Under the pieces are notes generated by a model, which made no database searches, was not told the origin of the DNA, and saw only the letters and a list, made by a program, of their open reading frames with translations. Both the position numbers and the translations under genes were made by a program. Shown one piece after another: positions 45,382-52,013 of a stretch of 64,000 nucleotides of DNA (position 1 is the stretch's first letter; each line of letters opens with the position of its first letter). This DNA is from Leptobacterium_A meishanense (lineage in GTDB: Bacteria; Bacteroidota; Bacteroidia; Flavobacteriales; Flavobacteriaceae): contig NZ_JBBEXE010000003.1 of assembly GCF_037645805.1 (NCBI RefSeq), positions 161,760 through 225,759 on the forward strand, given 5' to 3'.

Positions 45382-45404
45382 CATTCCAAAATAAAAATTA
45401 GGAA

Positions 45405-45854
45405 ATGAGCTTACAGGAACAGATCATGGGAGAAATGAAGGCAGCAATGCGATCAAAAAATACTGTTGCCTTAGAAGCATTACGAGCGATAAAATCGGCT
45501 ATCCTTCTGGCAAAAACAGAGACTGGCGCCAAAGAAGAATTAAGTAAAGAAGAAGAGATAAAACTGCTTCAGAAACTGGTGAAACAAAGAAAGGACAGTG
45601 CCGCTATATATGAAGAACAAGGACGGGAAGATTTAGCAGCTCCTGAGATAGCGCAAGCAAACGTTATAGAAAAATTTCTACCTGAACAATTAAGTGAAGA
45701 AGAAATAGCTGAAATAGTAACTAAAGTTATTGCTGAAACAAGTGCAGAAGGGATGAAAGATATGGGAAAAGTAATGGGCGCAGTTACAAAAACATTGGCA
45801 GGGAAAGCAGATGGTAAAACCATTTCTACGATAGTAAAACAAAAATTAGGGTAA
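45405..45854 (+). CDS. GatB/YqeY domain protein
   Basis: The 149 residues match the stand-alone YqeY family: 'MGEMKAAMRSKNTVALEALRAIKSAI' in parts, 'LQKLVKQRKDSAAIYEEQGR', and a C-terminal helical tail domain like that of GatB ('MGKVMGAVTKTLAGKADGK'). It may interact with tRNA or amidotransferase complexes, but the function is unproven. It is the last chromosomal core gene before the tRNA/cassette region. Confidence 0.9.
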   Translation: MSLQEQIMGEMKAAMRSKNTVALEALRAIKSAILLAKTETGAKEELSKEEEIKLLQKLVKQRKDSAAIYEEQGREDLAAPEIAQANVIEKFLPEQLSEEEIAEIVTKVIAETSAEGMKDMGKVMGAVTKTLAGKADGKTISTIVKQKLG

Positions 45855-45868
45855 ATATTAACATATAA

Positions 45869-45960
45869 GGCCGCGTACCTGCCCGACTGATCAGGCGGGG
45901 TTCAACTGGATACCCGTCCGTACTGAATAGTACGTTCGGGCAGGGATTATCAGATTTCGG
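45869..45960 (+). pseudogene. Decayed 5' half of tRNA-Arg(TCG) with two structured insertions
   Basis: Three blocks reproduce the intact tRNA (46200-46237): GGCCGCGTA (45869-45877), GTTCAACTGGATA (45900-45912) and GATTATCAGATTTCGG (45945-45960, one mismatch). Between them are inserts of 22 nt (45878-45899) and 32 nt (45913-45944). The inserts pair with each other: CCTGCCCGA (45878-45886) with TCGGGCAGG (45936-45944); a CGTACT-GAAT-AGTACG hairpin lies in the second. The 3' half of the tRNA is absent. Confidence 0.85.
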
Positions 45961-45965
45961 TGCAA

Positions 45966-46222
45966 ATGTATTTTGTATATGTATTATATAGTAGTAAATT
46001 TGCCCGCTATTATGTTGGAATGCCCAGGATGTGGAAGTTCGTTTGAAACAACACAATGCAGGAAAAACGACCTCTACTAAAGCTTTTATCCCATGGGAAA
46101 TTGTTCATACAGAAGTTTACGATACTGCTGAACTAGCAAGGAACAGGGAGAAATATTTAAAAAGTGCAGCAGGTAGAAGATGGAGAAAAGATAATATAAG
46201 GCCGCGTAGTTCAACTGGATAG
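45966..46222 (+). pseudogene. Frameshifted GIY-YIG nuclease gene ending inside tRNA-Arg
   Basis: The first frame from ATG 45966 gives 'MYFVYVLYSSKFARYYVGM', the GIY-YIG core. A second frame from about 46025 continues with 'QDVEVRLKQHNAGKTTST' and 'LARNREKYLKSAAGRRWRKD'. A single missing base just after the codon at 46020-46022 separates them; restoring it gives one continuous domain of the small single-domain GIY-YIG type. The frame then runs into the tRNA gene, encoding 'IRPRSSTG' and stopping at TAG 46220-46222. The gene is bracketed by the partial and the complete tRNA copies. Confidence 0.8.
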
Positions 46223-46273
46223 AATATCAGATTTCGGCTCTGAGGGTTGGGGGTTCGAATCCTCCCGCGGTCA
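46200..46273 (+). tRNA. tRNA-Arg (anticodon TCG)
   Basis: Acceptor GGCCGCG/CGCGGTC (one G-U), D-arm GTTC/GAAT, anticodon stem TCAGA/TCTGA with loop TTTCGGC, and T-arm GGGGG-TTCGAAT-CCTCC. The anticodon TCG reads CGA/CGN arginine codons. CCA is not encoded. The 5' end overlaps the GIY-YIG frame. Confidence 0.9.
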
Positions 46274-46512
46274 CAGATAAATCAACAAAAGTTGAAACGA
46301 AGCAAGTTCAAAATAAAAGGGCTTGCTTTTTTATTTTGAAGAAAGCGAACAATTTAAAATCCTTCCTAAAAATCCTATTGGCAAGGCTATAGTCAGTCAG
46401 TATCTTTTTTAATATAAATAAATGAACTGAATTACAGTTATTTATAAATTTATACGATATTTAGGTAACCGCCATAATTAAAATAAAAATAACCGCAATG
46501 TGTATATTTGGA
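46274..46512. other. Gap between tRNA-Arg and the cassette array
   Basis: Apart from the terminator, AT-rich sequence with no gene. The last part, near 46460-46512, has fragments like the cassette junctions (CCGCCATAATTA, CCGCAATGTGTA) and may be the decayed left end of the array. Confidence 0.4.
46300..46334 (+). terminator. tRNA-Arg terminator
   Basis: AAGCAAG (46300-46306) pairs with CTTGCTT (46322-46328), followed by a T-run. Confidence 0.75.
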
Positions 46513-46668
46513 CGTTAGCGTGAATTGACTTCGTCACGCACTTGCATTTTTGCATAGCAAAAACACCCCAAGTGCTAATCCACGCTAACGGCAACCTGTC
46601 ACTGACGCCTCGTTAAAAATGGTTTAGTATATTTGCTGTCTTAGTGCGTGAGAAGTTATAACAACTCC
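46513..46668 (+). repeat. Non-coding array repeat, copy 1 (156 nt)
   Basis: Begins with CGTTAGCGTG, which is complementary to CACGCTAACG at 46581-46590. Inside are nested arms CACTTG/CAAGTG and TTTTTGC/GCAAAAA. Near-identical copies are at 48966-49121 and, truncated, at 50220-50318. No frame is conserved, so it acts as DNA or RNA. Confidence 0.85.
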
Positions 46669-46758
46669 TGATAACAACGTGTATAACCAACGAGGCGCAG
46701 CAGTGATGGCGACCTCTCGAGGCTGCGCCTCGCTCGCCATACACAGGTTGCCGTTGGC
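46584..46758. other. attC-like palindromic junction, site A
   Basis: GCTAACGGCAACCTGT (46584-46599) and ACAGGTTGCCGTTGGC (46743-46758) are a 16-bp inverted repeat with one wobble. Inside, CGAGGCGCAGC and GCTGCGCCTCG form another. The outer ends read (R)YTAAC ... GTTRGC, the arrangement of integron attC sites, although the spacing is long. Confidence 0.6.
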
Positions 46759-46776
46759 AGTAATTAGAGACTCTAT

Positions 46777-47157
46777 TTACTCTTTTTCTTTTGCCATTTG
46801 CACAAAATTTATTGAAGGCAAAATAACAGGGTCATAACCTGATTGTAATGTGAAATTAGATATATATGCTCTTAAATAAGGGAAAGCTATTGCAGGGGCA
46901 TTAATTTTAGGAAAATTGGAAAGCTTAAATTCTTCTGTTATCTCTTCGTCGAGTCTAAACATAAAAATAGCCTCAACTGTTAAATCAAAGAATTTATCAT
47001 TAATTTCTATTTCAAAACTAACACCAAAAACTTTATCTAAATCTTTCGGGAAAAAATGTCCTGTGGATAAATCATAAGAATGTTTATCCCGCGGTTTTTC
47101 TTTTAAAGAAGAAAAATTGACATTAATAACTTTCCAATTATCTAACTGAATTTTCAT
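46777..47157 (-). CDS. SecB-like chaperone of a toxin-antitoxin-chaperone operon
   Basis: The 126 residues end with the SecB signature region, residues 86-118: 'INAPAIAFPYLRAYISNFT' then 'PVILPSINF', equivalent to SecB's FPYLREAIS...L.P.NF. The N-terminal half forms the beta strands of the SecB fold ('VSFEIEINDKFFDLTVEAIF'-like). Housekeeping SecB is generally absent from Bacteroidetes, and small SecB-like proteins next to toxin-antitoxin pairs serve as chaperones for the antitoxin. It is the third gene of a leftward operon, 1 nt after the candidate antitoxin. Confidence 0.8.
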   Translation of the reverse strand: MKIQLDNWKVINVNFSSLKEKPRDKHSYDLSTGHFFPKDLDKVFGVSFEIEINDKFFDLTVEAIFMFRLDEEITEEFKLSNFPKINAPAIAFPYLRAYISNFTLQSGYDPVILPSINFVQMAKEKE

Positions 47158-47158
47158 A

Positions 47159-47380
47159 TTAGGCGGCTAATAATAAAGAATCCATTTCGTTCGCATCTAA
47201 ACTAATGTCTGAATTAGGACAATAAAAACTTGGATCGATTTTTTCAAATAATTGATTATCAATTTCAAAATCTACGTCGTCTTTAAAACCATAACCTAAA
47301 GCTTTGAAATACAAATCCTGAGGACTTATGTTTTCAAAATACTGGTCAATTCGATTTTTTATTTCTTTATTTAGTTTCAT
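47159..47380 (-). CDS. Candidate antitoxin (73 residues)
   Basis: Small acidic protein ('ISPQDLYFKALGYGFKDDVD', ending 'DANEMDSLLLAA') of unknown family. It overlaps the upstream toxin-like gene by 14 nt and ends 1 nt before the SecB-like gene, so the three are translationally coupled. In toxin-antitoxin-chaperone systems the middle protein neutralises the toxin and needs the chaperone through its C-terminus; the hydrophobic C-terminal tail here would suit that. The role is inferred from the operon. Confidence 0.55.
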   Translation of the reverse strand: MKLNKEIKNRIDQYFENISPQDLYFKALGYGFKDDVDFEIDNQLFEKIDPSFYCPNSDISLDANEMDSLLLAA

Positions 47381-47942
47381 CTTTTATATCTCCTATTTCT
47401 AAAATATTAGAATTAGTTATGTTTTTAGTTGGTTCAAATACTGTACAAACAGTACAGTTAGATGTTCTTAAAGTAATATTTTTAATTCTTTCTTTGGCAA
47501 ATTTAATATAAAAATTTCCTTTAACAGCATCAATAGGCAATATACCTTCTTCTCTTGCTAAGTTAATAAGTAAACCATCTATTGCTTTTAAACTTCTTTT
47601 TAGTTTACTTATCTTATTTTCAAAACATTCAGTAAGGTAAGACAATACTTCAACCCCTTCCTCTTTAGTTAAGTCTAAAAAATTATCCTCATCAACCTCA
47701 ATAAGGGAGTCAATAACACAATATTCTTTATATTTATAAATTCGTCTTTCATTATCCCAAGATTGAGCAATTGCCCATTTCTTAGCTTGTTCTTCAGGTT
47801 TTGAACTAATTCCTTTTGTGAAAAAATAAACCCCATTTCCAAGCCATTCATCATCTCCAATTGAGGATTCATAATTAGCACCTACTATTTTTTTTGCAGC
47901 ATCTAAACTTGTACCGTGATAGCCGTTAAATTGTAATAGCAT
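47367..47942 (-). CDS. ADP-ribosyltransferase-like toxin candidate
   Basis: The 191 residues start 'MLLQFNGYHGTSLDAAKKI' with an H-G-T-S motif (His9), followed about 30 residues later by 'EWLGNGVYFF' (Tyr39). This H...Y arrangement is that of PARP-type ADP-ribosyltransferases; a C-terminal 'NCTVCTVFEP' strand may carry the third position. A longer frame starts at 47981 but its first 13 residues are encoded by the cassette boundary, so I start at ATG 47942. It is the first gene of the operon, which is typical of the CmdTAC order toxin-antitoxin-chaperone. Confidence 0.65.
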   Translation of the reverse strand: MLLQFNGYHGTSLDAAKKIVGANYESSIGDDEWLGNGVYFFTKGISSKPEEQAKKWAIAQSWDNERRIYKYKEYCVIDSLIEVDEDNFLDLTKEEGVEVLSYLTECFENKISKLKRSLKAIDGLLINLAREEGILPIDAVKGNFYIKFAKERIKNITLRTSNCTVCTVFEPTKNITNSNILEIGDIKDETK

Positions 47943-47972
47943 TGAAATACGTTTCGGACAAAAATATAAAAC

Positions 47973-48106
47973 TACTGCCAACGATGTATATAAATAATAG
48001 CTAAAAAGTGTTTATCTAATTGTATTACTTATCTATTAACACTATTTTAGTCGCAAAAGTATATTATTATTTACACGCTACTATCCATATACTTACCGTT
48101 AGGTGC
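47973..48106. other. attC-like junction, site B
   Basis: Begins with TACTGCCAACG (47973-47983), the exact inverted repeat of CGTTGGCAGTA at 46752-46762 on the other side of the three-gene operon. It ends with CCGTTAGGTG. AACG-GTATAT and ATATAC-CGTT elements inside can pair. It is consistent with the recombination site of the toxin cassette. Confidence 0.55.
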
Positions 48107-48124
48107 AAGGCCTAGGAAAAACAA

Positions 48125-48829
48125 ATGTCTCCGTTTAATATATTTATACTAACCATTTTAGGTTTCTTAATAATTCTTCTCCTTTATTATTTTTTAAGGG
48201 ATGTTCGCGGTACAATTACTTCCTTTTTCAGAGGAATGAAAAACAACACCCATTTAGGGCTGAAAATTGCATCATCCCCAATTTGGCTATTAGCTATGCT
48301 ATTTAACAAAATTTTCAAACTAGATATTTTTTATAGCTATTTAGAAGACACCTCAAAACAATTTTCAATTACAAATAAGAATTACCAGCATGTAATTATT
48401 TGTAAAACAAATGATATTGAAAAAATAAAAGGGGTAATTAAAGAATTACAAAATGATGAATCGGATAAAGAATTCTCAAGCAAATTAAAGAACACAAAAT
48501 TTAAATATAAATCTGATTTGAATCATACATACCTAATTCTAAAAAATATTGATTTCAAAATTTTCAAGTTACTTATAGTAGGGATGGATAATCTAGGATT
48601 TCATAATGTTGAAGGAATAATGGTAAACCAAAATAAAGTTGGTGATTCGTTCTTCATTACCAGAAAACCAGAATACCAACATTGGCTCATAGGTCGTGAT
48701 AATAATAGAAGAAGAATTTATGTAGACTTTACAGAAGATTTAGAATCTGGAGATAATATTTATTACAATAAAAATATAAACAAGCTCAAAATGGTGGATT
48801 TTAAAAAGATAAACCAACTAATAAGCTAA
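48125..48829 (+). CDS. Cassette gene: membrane-anchored hypothetical protein
   Basis: The 234 residues start with one or two hydrophobic helices ('FNIFILTILGFLIILLLYYF') and continue as a soluble domain with mixed alpha/beta pattern ('HVIICKTNDIEKIKGVIKEL'), ending in a basic region. I do not recognise the family. The gene alone occupies one unit of the array: GTTAGGTG (48099-48106) precedes it and the exact complement CACCTAAC (48847-48854) follows its stop. Confidence 0.65.
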   Translation: MSPFNIFILTILGFLIILLLYYFLRDVRGTITSFFRGMKNNTHLGLKIASSPIWLLAMLFNKIFKLDIFYSYLEDTSKQFSITNKNYQHVIICKTNDIEKIKGVIKELQNDESDKEFSSKLKNTKFKYKSDLNHTYLILKNIDFKIFKLLIVGMDNLGFHNVEGIMVNQNKVGDSFFITRKPEYQHWLIGRDNNRRRIYVDFTEDLESGDNIYYNKNINKLKMVDFKKINQLIS

Positions 48830-48846
48830 TTGTACCCTAAGCCCAA

Positions 48847-48973
48847 CACCTAACACTGGGTATAACTAATGCTACATCCGTCTCCGTTTGAAAACCACGG
48901 TAAATTTGAATAACTTAATCCTAACTAACTCAATCTAAACAACCCGCACTAGCCATACACAAAACCGTTAGCG
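48847..48973. other. attC-like junction, site C
   Basis: From CACCTAAC (48847-48854; ACCTAAC fits the RYYYAAC consensus) to GTTAGCG (48967-48973). Inside, GGTATAACTAATGC and GCACTAGCCATACAC can pair with bulges. It separates the preceding gene from the second copy of the non-coding repeat. Confidence 0.55.
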
Positions 48974-49121
48974 TGAATTGACTTCGTCACGCACTTGCAT
49001 TTTTGCATAGCAAAAACACCCCAAGTGCTAATCCACACTAACGGCAACCTGTCACTGACACCTCGTTAAAAATGGTTTAGTATATTTGCTGTCTTAGTGC
49101 GTGAGAAGTTATAACAACTCC
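48966..49121 (+). repeat. Non-coding array repeat, copy 2 (156 nt)
   Basis: Nearly identical to 46513-46668, differing at only a few bases (for example CACACTAACG for CACGCTAACG). It is followed by CGCTAAC, complementary to its own first bases TTAGCG, so it behaves as a complete cassette without a gene. Confidence 0.85.
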
Positions 49122-49184
49122 CGCTAACAAGGTGTATAGTGCATACCCTGCGGGATACGCACCATACACAAATCGTTGTACACA
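49122..49184. other. attC-like junction, site D (compact)
   Basis: A 60-nt imperfect hairpin from CGCTAAC (49122-49128) to GTTGTACACA (49175-49184). GTGTAT/ATACAC and GTGC/GCAC pair with single unpaired bases between them, around CCC-TGC-GGG. This is the clearest attC-like structure here, with unpaired bases as in known attC sites. Confidence 0.6.
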
Positions 49185-49193
49185 ATTTGAAGA

Positions 49194-50123
49194 ATGATAA
49201 GAACATCAATTTTAATCCTAATTTTAATAGTAGTCATTTCTTGTAAACAGAACAAGCAGGAAAAAGGAGCCGCTAATTCTCAAACTTTAGAAGTTACAGA
49301 AATCATAAAAGAAGACTACGAACTTTATAAACCAAACAAAGAAGTTAAAGCTGTTTTAATTCTATTTGGAGGTTATTCTGAAGTTGCAGAAGACATTAAA
49401 AGAGAATTCAAAATCCTCGATACTGCAAGGAAAAATAATATTGGCGTTATACTATCCAACTTTAACCAAAAATTGTGGCTTGAGGAAAGTGAGAAACACG
49501 AACTCGCAAAAAGACTACAAAATGTAATTGTAGAAAATCAATTACCAACTGATAATATTTTTATCGGTGGCTTCTCAAGTGGTGGAGTTGTAAGCCTTTT
49601 AATTAGTGACTTCATAGTCGGAATGAAACAATTCTACATTGACCCGAAAGGCGTATTTGTTGTTGACTCACCAATAGACTTGTCAGCATTGTACAAATCT
49701 TCAGAAAAAAATATAGAACGAAATTTTTCAGAACCATCAATTCAAGAAAGTACTTGGCTTTTAGAGACTCTTGGCAACAATTTCGGAAACCCCAAAGATG
49801 ATATCAAAAAATACGAGGTCAAATCTGTGTTCACATATATCACGGACAATGTTTCTAATTTGAAGAAATTGAAAAAGACTAAAATTAGACTTTATACAGA
49901 ACCTGATACTCTTTGGTGGAAAGAACATCGAATGGCTGATTACGATCAAATGAACGCTTTCTATATCAAAAAACTATCTGAAAGTCTAATCGAAAAAGGA
50001 TATGAGAATGTTGAATATATTCCGACAATTAATAAGGGATATAGAGCGAATGGCGAAAGACATCCTCATAGTTGGGCTATTGTAGATAAGAATGACCTTA
50101 TAAATTGGATATTAAAGGAATAA
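49194..50123 (+). CDS. Cassette gene: lipoprotein of alpha/beta hydrolase type
   Basis: The 309 residues have a type II signal ending 'VVISC' (Cys17). The mature protein has 'VLILFGGYSEV', a GFSSGG elbow with the nucleophile at Ser128, and a C-terminal 'ERHPHSWAIVD' in which a histidine could complete the triad. The substrate is unknown. The unit is bounded by GTTGTACACA (49175-49184) and its exact complement TGTGTACAAC (50128-50137). Confidence 0.75.
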   Translation: MIRTSILILILIVVISCKQNKQEKGAANSQTLEVTEIIKEDYELYKPNKEVKAVLILFGGYSEVAEDIKREFKILDTARKNNIGVILSNFNQKLWLEESEKHELAKRLQNVIVENQLPTDNIFIGGFSSGGVVSLLISDFIVGMKQFYIDPKGVFVVDSPIDLSALYKSSEKNIERNFSEPSIQESTWLLETLGNNFGNPKDDIKKYEVKSVFTYITDNVSNLKKLKKTKIRLYTEPDTLWWKEHRMADYDQMNAFYIKKLSESLIEKGYENVEYIPTINKGYRANGERHPHSWAIVDKNDLINWILKE

Positions 50124-50127
50124 AAAC

Positions 50128-50219
50128 TGTGTACAACATTGGCTATAAACAATTGCTATTACAGTATTACTCTGAAAATTCCTGCGAAATTTTCAGCTTG
50201 TCGTGTACTTGCAAAAGTT
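50128..50219. other. Junction after the hydrolase cassette, site E
   Basis: Starts with TGTGTACAAC, then GGCTATAAACAATTGC and an AT-rich hairpin-prone stretch (GAAAATTCC.TGCGAAATTTTC, 50171-50194). It runs into the truncated third repeat copy. Confidence 0.45.
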
Positions 50220-50318
50220 AGTACTAATCCACGCTAACGGCAACCTGTCACTGACACCTCGTTAAAAATGGTTTAGTATATTTGCTGTCTTAGTGCGTAA
50301 GAAGTTATAACAACTCTC
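50220..50318 (+). repeat. Non-coding array repeat, copy 3 (truncated)
   Basis: Matches the last ~99 nt of copies 1 and 2, from AGTACTAATCC to AACAACTC; its 5' part is replaced by unrelated sequence. It is followed directly by CGCTAAC and a gene remnant. Confidence 0.75.
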
Positions 50319-50326
50319 GCTAACAA

Positions 50327-50452
50327 TCAGTATCTTTTAACAGTATAAAAGAAGATGTCGTTAGGTTTATTAAAAATGATGAAGTTTTAAGTATATGGAG
50401 TCGGGAATATTTCAAAGATTTAATAAACAAAATGAAATTTGAGAATACTTAA
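50327..50452 (+). pseudogene. C-terminal remnant of a lost gene
   Basis: An open frame of 41 codons that has no start codon and begins at the repeat junction. It encodes 'DVVRFIKNDEVLSIWSREYF' and ends 'KMKFENT' before a TAA. It resembles the C-terminal tail of a larger protein, perhaps of the AbiEii nucleotidyltransferase group, but the match is weak. Confidence 0.4.
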
Positions 50453-50686
50453 TTTTATCAGAAGGAAAATCTTTAGAATTGCCAAACAAAAAAATAAAAC
50501 GATTTCCGATAACATAGATAGTGCATAACGACACTTTGGCATAGCTACGACACCATACACGAGGCTGTTGAAATATGGAAATCAGCATGTTTTCCTAATA
50601 TTAAGCACTCTCAGGCAGGATAATTTCTCAAAATTTTCATCAAAAAAGGGTTTGACAGTTGTTTTTTTGGGTTCACAAGAAATTAA
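50453..50686. other. Right end of the array, decayed junction
   Basis: Includes 'GTGCATA ... GACACCATACAC' near 50521-50560, the skeleton of site D with insertions, so it is probably a worn junction. Beyond 50575 no further array sequence is visible. Confidence 0.4.
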
Positions 50687-50722
50687 TAAAAAGCAGGATG
50701 AAATATTTCATCCTGCTTTTTT
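50687..50722. terminator. Strong bidirectional terminator
   Basis: AAAAGCAGGATGAAAT is followed by its exact complement ATTTCATCCTGCTTTT, a 16-bp perfect stem, with T-runs on both strands. It separates the array from the next gene. Confidence 0.8.
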
Positions 50723-50774
50723 CTTATATTTATGAACGTCCTCAAAAAACCACGCTGTGAAAAATATAATATTT

Positions 50775-51650
50775 ATGGATAAACAAAGTAGGGTCAACCA
50801 AACGAAAAGTATAATGAGCCTATTTTTTTTATTGGCCGGCATGGTTTTGTATTCCCAATCTGAATTCCCAAAAGTAGCTAAAGTAATTATCTCAGATAGA
50901 ATACTAAAAGGGACTATAGATGAAAAATATCCGATAACCATATACCTTAAGCAAAAGAATTATTCTAACTATCATACAGGGACATATTCAGTAGAAGGAT
51001 GGTATTATTATGATAAGGTAAAGACAAAAATTCCATTAGTCGGTATCTATGATGGGGAATTAGTATTGTATTCTTTTGATGACGCAACCCTTACTAATGC
51101 TATTTTAAATTTTGAAGCTTCCAAAATCAGTCATTGGGAAGAAGTGGATTATTATAAAGGATTAAAAAATTACAAAGAGAAGTTTTTGATTTCAACTTCA
51201 GGAGCGACATGGTTTGGTGAAAATAAAAAATTGCCCGTTTCAATTAATGCTAAAGATATACAGATATTCAAAAGAATGGAATACCTCATGTTTGATAAGG
51301 AAAATACGTTTGATTTGCATGAATTGGGAAATAGGTTTTGGAATTTTTCAATGGTAGCAGCATCAGATAAAAAAATTATATTGGAATACGAATATACGTC
51401 GCGCCAATATGTAATGGGACGTTGTGGCGCAGGGGTAGAAAGAGGTTTTGTTTTTTTGGAATTCAATGCAGAAGATTTATTAATAACATATAATACATAT
51501 CCGATAGAGAGTTGTTTGTTTGACTTTTCGGTTAGTGATGAAATTGTCATTAATGACAAAAAAATAAAGTATGTTGTCGAGAACTATAATGAAAATAAAA
51601 CAACTGCTATCATTATTGACAAAGAAAAAATAAGTATAGAAAAAGAATAA
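50775..51650 (+). CDS. Exported hypothetical protein
   Basis: The 291 residues begin with a signal peptide whose core is 'MSLFFLLAGMVLYSQS'. The mature part is beta-rich with 'KQKNYSNYHTGTYSVEGWYYY' (a repeated pattern of small predicted strands) and two cysteines. No known domain is recognised. A GTG at 50757 could add six residues. It follows a strong terminator and precedes a DUF1272 gene by 5 nt. Confidence 0.65.
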   Translation: MDKQSRVNQTKSIMSLFFLLAGMVLYSQSEFPKVAKVIISDRILKGTIDEKYPITIYLKQKNYSNYHTGTYSVEGWYYYDKVKTKIPLVGIYDGELVLYSFDDATLTNAILNFEASKISHWEEVDYYKGLKNYKEKFLISTSGATWFGENKKLPVSINAKDIQIFKRMEYLMFDKENTFDLHELGNRFWNFSMVAASDKKIILEYEYTSRQYVMGRCGAGVERGFVFLEFNAEDLLITYNTYPIESCLFDFSVSDEIVINDKKIKYVVENYNENKTTAIIIDKEKISIEKE

Positions 51651-51655
51651 ACGCA

Positions 51656-51946
51656 ATGCTTGAGATTAGACAAAACTGTGAAAATTGCGGGACATCCTTA
51701 CCGGTAACTAGTACGAAAGCTATGATATGTTCTTATGAATGTACCTTTTGCAGAACATGTGTCAATACTATTTTACAGAATGTATGCCCCAATTGTGGCG
51801 GTGGTTTTGAAAAACGACCTATAAGGCCTAAAAGCCAATTAGAGAAATATCCACCAAAAGAAGGGCAAATTTATAAGCCTGTTGATATGAAAAAATTTGA
51901 AGTGTTGATGGAGAGTAATAAAAATAAGGCGCCGGAAGAACGGTAG
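51656..51946 (+). CDS. DUF1272 zinc-binding protein
   Basis: The 96 residues match DUF1272: 'NCENCGTSLP', 'AMICSYECTFCRTCV' and 'NVCPNCGGGFEKRPIRP'. Nine cysteines in CxxC-type pairs imply two zinc sites. The C-terminal tail is variable. The molecular role of the family is unknown. It is separated by 5 nt from the upstream exported protein gene. Confidence 0.88.
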   Translation: MLEIRQNCENCGTSLPVTSTKAMICSYECTFCRTCVNTILQNVCPNCGGGFEKRPIRPKSQLEKYPPKEGQIYKPVDMKKFEVLMESNKNKAPEER

Positions 51947-52013
51947 GCGGTAAAATTTGTATTCGGTTAAGACAATCCTTATATTCGGGAATTAATCTAA
52001 ATCTAAATATGTT

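Noticed and set aside
45869..45960. A second functional tRNA-Arg
   Set aside because: It has only the 5' half with two insertions and no 3' acceptor or T-arm.
46031..46222. Independent 63-codon gene
   Set aside because: It is the second half of the frameshifted GIY-YIG gene; the first half lies in another frame from 45966.
46513..50318. CRISPR array
   Set aside because: The repeats are 99-156 nt, only three in number and separated by genes; there are no short regular spacers and no cas genes.
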